DNA of 64,000 nucleotides from Isoetes taiwanensis (taxonomy: Eukaryota; Streptophyta; Lycopodiopsida; Isoetales; Isoetaceae). A program made the position numbers and the translations under genes. The stretch covers positions 188,001 through 252,000 of the forward strand of contig JAJEKV010000251.1 of assembly GCA_021234155.1 (NCBI GenBank), written 5' to 3'. Below the pieces are notes generated by a model. It saw only the letters and a list, made by a program, of their open reading frames with translations. It had not been told where the DNA came from and ran no database searches. Below, one piece after another: positions 1-7,193 of the stretch; within the stretch, counting starts at the first letter, position 1, and each line of letters begins with the position of its first letter.

Positions 1-151
1 AGCCAAAAAGTTTATTAATCAGATGAAAAGTACAAAGTTTACATGTCTCACCTAACTGTGTAAGCACAAAGAAGATGCCACAGGAGCACGAGCCTGGAGC
101 ACAATGTGCTTACTCCAGAAAGGGAGACTAACGATAAGAATCAATTCGAAG

Positions 152-466
152 CTACTGGATCCAGATGCGTTCCATCATTTTTGAATCAAGAGAGGAGCAC
201 TCATAAGCTGTCAGTATCTTTTTTCGAGCCACCGTAATAACACCATGTGCAGATGAAAAAATGCCTTGGAAGATGTGTCTGCGACGCTCCCATATCGACC
301 ATAGGAGCCAACAAGAACCAAGATGGAATGCCCTCTGTTTGACATAGCCATCGTTCATAAACCTGGAATCGGCAAAGACTAATTTTGCAAAGAGCTCCTC
401 TATACAATTCAATGGACCGTTACCTAGACTGCCTGGGAACTCGGCTGTGAGATAGCTGTCGCCCAA
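152..466 (-). pseudogene. possible non-LTR retrotransposon (LINE) tail fragment
   Basis: An open frame of about 104 codons with no ATG at its upstream edge (it opens at TTG). The middle reads CWLLWSIWERRRHIFQG, which resembles the W-x-IW-x-x-RN-x-x-IF signature found after the zinc-binding region of plant LINE reverse transcriptases. No reverse transcriptase or RNase H catalytic motif is visible, and upstream minus-strand sequence (467-760) has protein-like bits only in other frames. It would be a broken 3' remnant. It could equally be a chance frame. Confidence 0.25.
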
Positions 467-777
467 ATGAAGGTGCTGTAGGAGAACGTATTATGGCCAT
501 AGCCATGATCAGCTAAGAATTTTGCTGCCCTAGAATGGATGTACAGCTGAGACCAGCATAGGCATTCCAGTGCAGCTCATAGGAATCGAAGTTGGCTGGG
601 ACAACGGAACAAATAGATAGTTTTTGGGTTGGCCTTGTTCATAGCTCTCACATAAATCGTCATTGAGACGCCTAGATTACTCTCAGCCGAGTTGGATCTT
701 ACAGGTTTGACAACAACCCAAGAGCTTCCGGTTCAATTTGTTTCTATAAGCAACTCGGCATTTTAACCCGGCATTTT
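467..777. other. no recognisable gene
   Basis: Mixed-composition sequence with short minus-strand protein-like stretches in changing frames. No conserved motif or repeat seen. Confidence 0.4.
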
Positions 778-819
778 CACTGCAAAAAAATCCATTGCCA
801 TAACAACAAGAGAATGGAC

Positions 820-1340
820 TTTTAGCGACGTGGGCTTTGCGGCGTCAGGCGACGTGGATCGTCGCCAAATAACGCCACCATGCGACGCCAATGCGGCGTC
901 CGCGTCGCGAGCACGTCGCATCGCGACGTATGGTGCGACGTCGACACGCATGGTGCGACGCGTCGACATCGCGGACGCCGCGGCGACGGCAGTGTCACGC
1001 CAGCGACGGCGGGTGTCACGCCAGTCGCGTCGCGATGCGACGTATGGTGCGGCGTCGAAAACCGTGGCGTACAGGATGCGATCCGCACGTGGGACGCTTG
1101 CGCCCGGGTGGATGGCGGTGTGATGTTTACGGCGGACGCCGCATGCGGCGTCGTATATGTGACGTATGTGGCGTATGTGTCGTATATGACACGCCGTCGA
1201 TGCGTATATGTGGCGTATATGACACGCCCATACGTATATGTGGCGTATATGACACGCCGGTATGTATATGTGGACGTATATGACACGTTAGAATGCGTAT
1301 ATGTGGCGAGGGGTGGTCGCATGTGACGTATATTTTTTAT
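820..1340. repeat. GC-rich CGTCGC-type subterminal block A
   Basis: Dense iteration of GCGACG/CGTCGC and ATGCGGCGTC words in otherwise AT-rich DNA. Related blocks lie at 4960-5240, 11578-11675, 21995-22110 and 29090-29480. A shared longer word is caaataacgcc..atgcgacg, seen at 867 and 11601. Long open frames on both strands are a by-product of the stop-poor composition, not genes. The likely role is subterminal repeat DNA of a transposon family. Confidence 0.65.
1160..1315. repeat. ~30-bp minisatellite (GTATATGTGGCGTATATGAC)
   Basis: Repeat starts are visible near 1173, 1204, 1234, 1264 and 1297, spaced 30 to 33 bases, with the core GTATATGTGGCGTATATGAC followed by ACGCC in most copies. It forms the inner edge of block A. 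A shorter derivative (tatgtgacatatgtgaca) recurs at 2541-2575. Confidence 0.8.
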
Positions 1341-1648
1341 ACACGAAGGTTTGGTTTTTTAGGATTACAAATTCAATACCTGTCTGAATGATACCTGTCT
1401 AAAAAAGACTCTGACGACCAACCTGCAGCTTCATTTAAGCGTGTTGCCTGCACATGCATCATCACAGTAGATGTGCTACCGCATGAATTACCTCCTTCAT
1501 CTAGACTTTGAGAAAAATGGTTTTTTTTGGGGCTTTGAGAGATTGCAAGAGCTGGAAAAATATTGTCTCGAACTATATCAGCAAACCAAAGAAGCACATA
1601 TGGATACGTCAATTGTGGGGAAGAAGGTTATGATTTAAAATCTCATCT
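1341..1648. other. spacer, no gene recognised
   Basis: A minus-strand open frame at 1373-1612 (79 codons) reads like protein but matches no family I know. It may be part of another captured fragment. Confidence 0.3.
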
Positions 1649-2036
1649 TTGGGTATACAAGTAATTCTAATGGCACTATGGAAGTTGAAAGATCAACATC
1701 AAGGTTGGAATCAAAGAACAATGCTTGAACTTGCAACTTTACCTGCCAAACGTCAGGATGATTTTGTGATATATGATGGTGGAGGAATTTGCGTTTCAAT
1801 TGCACAAGTTCCATATGAAGCCGACCCCATTGATGAGGATTTTGAAAAGCCGAGATACTATGTGGCTACACCTGTTGATGGCCTTGTTTCGGAGATCCAT
1901 ACATGGAAAGTGGAATTGGAACATAGCTCTGGCTGCTATGCCAGTAAGAGTATCTAAACTGCCAGCTGTTACCTTGGAAGTCTTCAAAGTAGAGCATGTC
2001 ATGGTGCAAAGGAAAATGGGCTTCACCGGAGCTTAG
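1649..2036 (+). pseudogene. unidentified gene fragment in two overlapping frames
   Basis: Frame one (1649-1957) reads as ordinary globular protein, including DDFVIYDGGGICVSIAQV and PRYYVATPVDGL. Around 1900 the protein-like reading passes to a second frame ending at 2036 with ALAAMPVRVSKLPAVTLEVF. One coding sequence interrupted by a frameshift, or an exon junction, explains this. I do not recognise the family. It lies between block A and a minus-strand SNF2 fragment, so it is probably a captured host-gene piece. Confidence 0.35.
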
Positions 2037-2425
2037 GGATCACAAGGGTTGAGCTTGCCGACATTCTTTGGGGTCCTTTTGGTTTTTTTTTAACGCCATG
2101 CTCAGTTGTTTTCGCTTCATGACTCATGAACTTGTTCCGTTTGAGCCAAGATTTTTATGGGTTGTTCTTTGCATCGATTGTATGATCCAGTCCCACAACA
2201 TACGCCAGCCCAAAAATCATCGCTTTTTCGAAAAATCTCTTAACTGTCTTTTTAATTTTTCTTCATTATGGCCATTCCGAGGTTGTGGAGGTTGTTGCCT
2301 TCTTGGACAAGTTTGTTCATCCAAAAAATCAAGAGAATTGTGGAGTTGGTTGAACTAAAATATTTTAATTGGTCATCTAGCAAAATGCTTTGGGAAGAAA
2401 AATAAGTGTATTCTCTCAAACATTC
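2037..2425. other. spacer, no gene recognised
   Basis: T-rich plus strand. The short plus-strand frame at 2068-2358 has no recognisable domain. Confidence 0.3.
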
Positions 2426-2538
2426 ATTCTAGAACTTTCTACAACATTCGGAATTTTCTAGAAGGATTCCTTAGGCTCACCCAAGATTCTCTTATATTTT
2501 AAAACTTTTAAAACTTTCTAGAACATTCTAGAACTTTC
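2426..2538. repeat. TTCTAGAA array resembling heat-shock elements
   Basis: The clearest stretch, 2515-2538, alternates TTC and GAA at two-base spacing (ttctagaacattctagaa followed by ctttc). That is the nGAAn/nTTCn layout bound by heat-shock factors. More TTCTAGAA words lie from 2426 to 2463. The same word family fills 38190-38940, so it may be repeat sequence rather than a selected promoter. Confidence 0.45.
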
Positions 2539-2540
2539 GT

Positions 2541-2582
2541 ATATGTGACATATGTGACATATGTGTCGTAGAAGGTCGCATG
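2541..2582. repeat. short derivative of the block A minisatellite
   Basis: Three tatgtgacatatgtg-type repeats followed by gtcg..ggtcgcatg, closely echoing 1150-1330. The SNF2 fragment begins directly after it. Confidence 0.5.
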
Positions 2583-2601
2583 TTCCAGAAAGGCACCATC
2601 T

Positions 2602-3117
2602 TCATTGTGCCCTTAAGCCCCAGCAAGCACGTGAACTTTTAGTGTGAGCTTTTCTAATGGATTGAGCTTCATCCAGAATAATTCTAAACCACCTAATGTT
2701 CGACAGTGTGCCCCTTAGCCTCGGGGGCTGCTTCTTTTCATCCTCTTCGGATGGCTTCTGTAATTCAGAACAAATGGTTCCATATGTAGTAAGCACAATG
2801 TCGTGCTTACAAAGTTCAACACAATTTATTCTTCTCTGATCTTCATGGTATATGTACACAGATAGCTTGACAGATGGTGCTACTTTTTCCTTCAATTCAT
2901 GTTCCCATTGTTTTAAAAGCGATTTAGGGCAAACAATCAAGATGCTCCTGCATTCTTCTACATTGTATCTTTGACGTTTTGGCGGTCTAGCCTTCAAAAT
3001 CAAAGCAATTGCGTAGATTGTCTTTCCAAATCCCCCGATAATTTGATAATTATAAACATATGAGTTCCCCGGACAATCTGCCTCGAAGTTCAGATTTCTC
3101 CATCCAAGCAAGGGCAA
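2602..3117 (-). pseudogene. SNF2-family helicase N-terminal lobe fragment (RAD5/HLTF-like)
   Basis: About 171 codons on the minus strand. In order: GFGKTIYAIALILK (Walker A, motif I), ILIVCPKSLLKQWEHEL (motif Ia region), HDIVLTTYGT, and RIILDEAQSIRKAHTKSS (Walker B and following basic/Thr region). These are the hallmarks of SNF2 ATP-dependent DNA translocases of the RAD5/HLTF type, which use LADDxGLGKT and DEAH/DEAQ. Here the residues before GKT are atypical (IIGGF), so motif I lacks its normal lead-in. The fragment stops after DEAQ; the TGTP motif and second lobe are missing. It is therefore a non-functional piece, probably captured by the surrounding element. Confidence 0.75.
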
Positions 3118-3223
3118 TACGCTATATTACATCCCAACCATGTCAATTGCAGCTATAAAATATGAAATAATAATATATCTAGTCATACACGGTGCTTGAA
3201 GTTCTATTGTTATCGGTCATTGT

Positions 3224-3505
3224 CTAGATTTGCTTCTTCATCTCCCCGCAATTGTATTCTAATATTCTAACCAATTTATCAGTCCGGTTTGAATGGCTAA
3301 TATGGGGAGGTAACAAATGAGTCTCAACTTGTAGCTGCGGGGCTAATGCATTCTTATCAAGTTCGACCCCGCAAATAATCTCCGGTGTGACGAAGATATT
3401 CAGTAGTTTTTCCGATGGGGGTTGGCAAGGAGTATAGAAAATGATGCGCGTCATCTTTTTAGAGAGCTTGGATTCACGTTTGATACTGAGCCATGCGTGC
3501 CACAA
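3224..3505 (-). other. unidentified minus-strand open frame beside the SNF2 fragment
   Basis: 93 codons, reading like protein (EIICGVELDKNALAPQLQVE, then TDKLVRILEYNCGEMKKQI at the end). It lies upstream of the SNF2 fragment on the same strand, so it could belong to the same captured gene. I cannot assign a domain. Confidence 0.25.
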
Positions 3506-3658
3506 AAGTTCAGCCTAGAGGATATTATGCTAGACACTCCACCAGATATTTCTGTGGTGGATCTAGTTGGCTCTCAAGATAGTGTAGATTGGTTAGATAA
3601 GAAAGTCCTTGAGGCGGCATTTCATTTCGCGGCTTGTGCAACCAAGTGGGCGGCTTGA
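3422..3658 (+). other. unidentified plus-strand open frame upstream of the B3 fragment
   Basis: 78 codons, acidic and hydrophobic (FSLEDIMLDTPPDISVVDLV), ending at a stop 140 bases before the B3 piece. It overlaps a minus-strand frame, so at most one is coding. No family recognised. Confidence 0.25.
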
Positions 3659-3798
3659 TTTGATAACCGATTTCTGCGTTGGATTTTTTTGTTTATTTCG
3701 TCATTCCAAAAATCAACGCAGAAGCACATTTGCCTTGCGATGGAATTGTGGAGAAAAAAAAAGGTAAGATGCTTCTGTTTATAGATTAAAATCAATGC

Positions 3799-4068
3799 AT
3801 GTGGAAATTTAGATACTGTTATTGGGATAGTTCGCAAAGTTATGTCTTCGCAAAAGGCTGGAGCAGGTTTGTCAAGGCAAAGAATTTGCAGGTGAATGAT
3901 GTGGTTTCGTTTGAGAGAGATATCCAAGGTAAAAAATTTTACATCACCGGGTGGCGAAGGGATCCTTCACAGTGCCGGAAATACAAAGTGTTGATGCAGG
4001 ATGCAACAGCCCTTTGCAGAAAGTTTTCAGGCTGTTTGGAGTCGATATTTGGTATTGAAGCAACTTAA
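3799..4068 (+). pseudogene. B3 DNA-binding domain, C-terminal half (RAV/NGATHA-like)
   Basis: The start reads [20 protein letters not shown] followed by [20 protein letters not shown], then [10 protein letters not shown]. In plant RAV-type B3 transcription factors the equivalent W-R-F-R-Y-x-Y-W-x-S-S-Q-S-Y and [17 protein letters not shown] segments form the second half of the DNA-binding barrel. The N-terminal half of the domain is not visible upstream; the frame is closed by a stop a few codons before the methionine. About 30 codons of non-conserved tail follow. It is a partial domain, probably a captured fragment, and unlikely to bind DNA alone. Confidence 0.8.
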
Positions 4069-4124
4069 ATTCTATCTTTTGATATAACTATAATATGGTA
4101 GTTTTGAGCTCAGATTAGCTCCCC

Positions 4125-4505
4125 GGTTGATCCGAATTTTTGAGCTTCGAATTTAGCTTATGGTTGATCCGAATTTTTGAGGCAACTTGCTTTATGTATA
4201 TAAGCATGATGTAGAATACAAAAAACTGGATATATGATATGATATAGATTTCTGAAATCAGTTTTTCAAAATGGAATTTGAAGATAAAAATATGAAGAAG
4301 ATGAATATGATCAGGATGGATATCAAGAAGATGAATGCCACGATGAATAAGGATATGACAATAATATTGCTTGTTTTAATTTGTATAGGCCTATTTGTGC
4401 TATGGGTATTTTGAAAAAGCAGATGAATTTAGTGATGGACATGGAGTTGGAGATGGTTGATCCAGAATTTTTTGAGCTCATAATTTAGCTTCTGGTTGAT
4501 CCAGA
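4125..4505. repeat. dispersed GGTTGATCCrAATTTTTGAG repeats
   Basis: The word GGTTGATCC begins at 4125, 4162, 4455 and 4494. The first three are followed by AATTTTTGAG with one base of variation, and two pairs are about 37-39 bases apart. Between them (4180-4440) is AT-rich DNA with no gene. Confidence 0.6.
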
Positions 4506-4784
4506 GAAAGAGAAAAAAGAAGGAATTAGAAATGACATATGGATTTACCCCTAGAATTTCTACAACGAGAATATTGGGTAGTCAAAAAGTGGGACTCCCA
4601 TATCCTCAGTCCAACATCTTTAGAGAAGCAACAAAATGCAATCTGAATGAGGAACTTGGTGTCCAACATAGTGGGAGAACTGCTTCTGACGACTCCTTGC
4701 AAATCCAAGGCATTAATGTCCCATGTGTCAAAGCGTCTGATCAAAATTTGCCTAAAAAATGCCATCGCCCACCTGGCTGGCATC

Positions 4785-4995
4785 GTCACGACAAATGTCA
4801 CGGCAAATGTCAGACCTGTCACGCAATTTGCTCTGTGATGCAGCTAATCAAGCTATGTTCAAGTGTTTTGAGGTATGCAGATTTTAGGTTGTTACACAAA
4901 ACTTGCTCAGATTTTAGGTTGCTTTCCGCAACGATAGGTATACATAAATTTCAGTCGACAAATGTCGACAAATGTCACGACAAATGTCGGGCGAT
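4785..4995. repeat. CGACAAATGTC and CAGATTTTAGGTTG short repeats
   Basis: CG(A/G)CAAATGTC recurs at about 4789-4815 and 4958-4988, and CAGATTTTAGGTTG occurs at about 4877 and 4907. A 186-codon frame (4496-5056) runs over these repeats and is best explained by them: it is Cys/His-rich only because the repeat encodes DKCH-like units. Confidence 0.5.
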
Positions 4996-5240
4996 GCATG
5001 CGGCGTCATGTGACATTGAGAACATAAGACTGCGTCGATGCGTACTTCGCCATTAGTCTTGCCGGTCGCATGTGACCGGATTTTGACCAGATTGACTATC
5101 GCCATGCGGCGTGGTCTGAGAACGCACGATACGATGCATGCGTACTTGCAGTGTCTTGCCAAGTGGTAGGTGACTTGGCATGTGGCCCGTTGACACTACC
5201 GTCGCCGGCGGCGTCCGCGTCGCATCTTTTAACGTTAAAA
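4960..5240. repeat. GC-rich CGTCGC-type block B
   Basis: Contains gcgatgcatgcggcgtc, gcgtcgatgcgtac, and near 5196 gtcgccggcggcgtccgcg. It spans the right end of the candidate CACTA-like element and the left end of E1, so it may be two abutting terminal regions. CACTACCG at 5187 is a possible E1 terminus; no matching 3' terminus was found. Confidence 0.5.
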
Positions 5241-5254
5241 GATTTCTATATAAA
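5224..5254 (+). promoter_or_regulatory. 20-bp perfect palindrome next to a TATA box
   Basis: ATCTTTTAACGTTAAAAGAT (5224-5243) is a perfect palindrome. Four bases later comes TATATAAA (5247-5254). A pyrimidine-rich leader and an ATG at 5360 follow at promoter-like distances. I infer this is the promoter of E1, with the palindrome a possible dimer binding site. Confidence 0.5.
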
Positions 5255-5359
5255 CAACTTTTTTCGGCCTTCATTGTTATTTTCTTTCGCTCCTCTTCCA
5301 GCCTAAGCCTTTGGTGTTCTTTTCTTTTTAACCATATCTTATACTTGTTCTGCCCCTAC

Positions 5360-5457
5360 ATGGATCACCATGGTCATCGGCATGATCGGCCTTTGGAGAT
5401 GGCGAGACGATTGATCTTTGTCTTACCACCGTGGAGGCCGGATATGAACCGTCACAT
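5360..5457 (+). CDS. putative first coding exon of transposon E1
   Basis: The first ATG after the TATA box and CT-rich leader opens a His/Arg-rich peptide (MDHHGHRHDRPLEMARRLIF...). It runs to a textbook splice donor, ACAT|GTAAGT, at 5458. About 33 codons; no domain recognised. The following intron would hold the hairpin repeats and telomere-like units, with the SET frame beyond. E2 has the same order of a pyrimidine-rich leader, a GTAAGT donor and hairpin repeats, which supports a real shared transcription unit. Whether this exon joins the SET frame or the transposase is not determined. Confidence 0.35.
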
Positions 5458-5561
5458 GTAAGTTATTGATTCTTGTATTTAGTAGCCTAGACATATATAA
5501 ACTAGAGAGGGCGTGTCTCGAAAGTAGTAAAAAAAACGCAGGTGTTTTTGGTCAAGGACAC

Positions 5562-5815
5562 GGTCGCCTCCACCTTGAGTGGAGAGGACCAGGTGTGCCA
5601 GGCCCAAACTCACCTTCATACCTTACTAAGTACAATGTAGATTACAAAATTGAGGTGTCGCGTAGTCAAGGTCATATGTCGACTTCACCTTGAGTGGAGG
5701 GGACTCTATGTATCGGGGCTAGCGCGTCTCCAAAAGATCTTTATTGAAATTGAAACTTATATAAGGGTCGTACTCGGGAAAGGGCATGGTCGGCTTCACC
5801 TTGAGTGGAGAGGAC
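5562..5815 (+). repeat. three ~110-bp intron repeats with a GGTC..CTCCAC/GTGGAG..GACC hairpin
   Basis: Hairpins lie at 5562-5590, 5678-5704 and 5788-5815, spaced 116 and 110 bases. Each has CTCCAC or CTTCAC, a CTTGA-type loop and GTGGAG, with outer GGTC/GACC arms, preceded by a caagg/aaggg-type word. The same module occurs four times in E2 (23247-23584). In the first copy the arms pair as GGTC-GACC and CTCCAC-GTGGAG around one mismatch step. Confidence 0.8.
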
Positions 5816-5848
5816 TACGTGTCCGGGCCCAATTCTGTCCATTTAGGA

Positions 5849-5897
5849 TTTAGGGTTTAGGGTTTAGGGTTTAGGGTTTAGGGTTTAGGGTTTAGGG
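5849..5897 (+). repeat. interstitial telomere-like (TTTAGGG)7
   Basis: Seven perfect TTTAGGG units, preceded by one TTTAGGA. This is the Arabidopsis-type plant telomere repeat. It sits inside the putative first intron of E1 with unrelated sequence on both sides, so it is interstitial and not a chromosome end. Confidence 0.95.
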
Positions 5898-5900
5898 TTT

Positions 5901-6211
5901 ATACTACCATATATTGTATCTATCACAGCCGTTCAAACTATTGTGCAGTATATAGTACTTACCTTTTGTAATTGGCAGAGGGACAAAATAGTTTGCGATT
6001 GTAAAAAGATGTATGGGAAATTTGAAGAGACGACTTTAGAACGGTTGTTGAAGACCATCTGATAAGATTTGGTACATTTGAACAACCCACCAGATCTGAT
6101 GCTCGTCATGGATATCAGGTTGGTATACAATTATTATTTGTTTTTTTTTTAAGAGTATCTCTCCCAGTTTAAGTATATATTCAAGATGTTTATGATATCT
6201 AAATATGTAGG
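5901..6211 (+). other. intron-like AT-rich spacer before the SET frame
   Basis: No domain seen. It ends with a pyrimidine-rich tract and TATGTAG, a plausible splice acceptor for the next exon. Confidence 0.35.
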
Positions 6212-7034
6212 TAGATGATGCTGATGTCTCCTCCAAACTAGATGTGGATTTTGGTTTAATGTTGTCCATAGAGGCATATGAAACTGAAGCAGTAACCCGA
6301 TTCATCAATAATGTGGATGGGTGCCGCTCAACGCTGAGTGTTCCCCTGCGTGAAAGAACACGAAGGGCTACAATCATGAGAACATTGCATGTGTCGCACA
6401 TTTCCCAAGAACGCTTGGCCTCACTGCCCGAGCGTGAAATTCCTGAAGAATTGCAAAGATTAGTCAGACCCTTTGTTGGGCACCGCGAAGACATTTGGCT
6501 TGTGGCCGTGGGACTTACCTATCCCTATGGATCAAGAATTTGCTTATTGGGGAAGAAGATACATCATTATCTTGGAGCCGCATTTGTCCAATTTGGATTC
6601 GCCCTTATCTCCGCAAAAAGCGTATAGAAGTGGAGCGAGATACCCACATTCCATTAATGCCATATGCAGGTCCCGAGTACGATTGGAAAACTTGGCAAAC
6701 TTTGACTAAATATGCTTGGCGTATGAGGATTTATGGAATGAATTCCAATGCTGCGTCGATAGCTGTGGGGGCATGTGATGAGGAGTTGAAGTTTATTGAT
6801 GGTCGGCCAGGGGTTCATGGCAATATTGCAGGGTTCATCAACAGTTCTATTGACAACCGTGAGCGATGCAATTGTGAATTTTTAGAGTGTCAAGGAGGGG
6901 AGGAAGATTTTTTTACAAGATCTGTAAAAAGCAGATATATCATGGTGTGTGCTATTAAAAGCATAAACATTGGAGATGAGTTATTCATCAACTATCGCTA
7001 TGATAGACCTCTCCCATTTGAGATGGAACAATAG
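6212..7034 (+). CDS. SET-domain (methyltransferase-like) reading frame inside transposon E1
   Basis: After a possible acceptor (TATGTAG|GTAGATGAT) an open frame runs to about 6480-6627. Protein-like sequence then passes to other frames and ends at TAG 7032-7034. The last ~130 codons show SET features: IPLMPYAGPEYDW, then GNIAGFINSS (position of NxxRFINHS), CNCEFLEC, and IKSINIGDELFINYRYD (position of the GEELxxDY motif with its catalytic-region tyrosine). SET proteins transfer methyl groups from S-adenosylmethionine to lysines, often of histones. Here the NHSC core is NSSI and the DY step is NY, so activity is doubtful. One or two frameshifts, or unrecognised introns, lie between 6480 and 6640. 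The TNP2 frame starts 160 bases downstream on the same strand, which places this inside a CACTA element. Confidence 0.6.
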
Positions 7035-7193
7035 TATTGTTGTACTAAAAAAAGGAATAAAAGAGGTTTTTTTTTTTTTTTTTTTAAATATGTTTTTGTC
7101 ATTCGTGAGTCTATACAAATGGTTGTATGTATTTTATACTTATTACATTATTTGACATGATGGTTAATCGTTACTCCCGTTTAATGAACTCAT

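Larger units (their letters stand above)
778..5153. mobile_element. candidate non-autonomous CACTA-like element carrying gene fragments
   Basis: The interval starts with CACTGCAA (778-785) and ends with TTGCAGTG (5146-5153), an 8-base perfect inverted repeat of CACTA-superfamily type. Its flanks are ttt and tct, so a 3-base target duplication is only partly matched. GC-rich CGTCGC blocks lie just inside both ends, like the subterminal repeats of CACTA elements. The interior has no transposase. It holds unrelated protein-coding scraps on both strands: unknown 1649-2036 (+), SNF2 2602-3117 (-), B3 3799-4068 (+). This is the pattern of a Pack-CACTA that has captured host gene pieces. The termini are short and the boundary call is inference. 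Confidence 0.4.

Noticed and set aside
822-1326. Arg/Val/Tyr-rich frames of 97-166 codons on both strands
   Set aside because: Explained by CGTCGC words and the 30-bp minisatellite.
4496-5056. 186-codon frame with Cys/His pairs resembling a zinc-finger
   Set aside because: The Cys/His units come from the CGACAAATGTC DNA repeat; spacing fits no known finger.
5849-5897. True chromosome end
   Set aside because: Only seven units with non-telomeric DNA on both sides.
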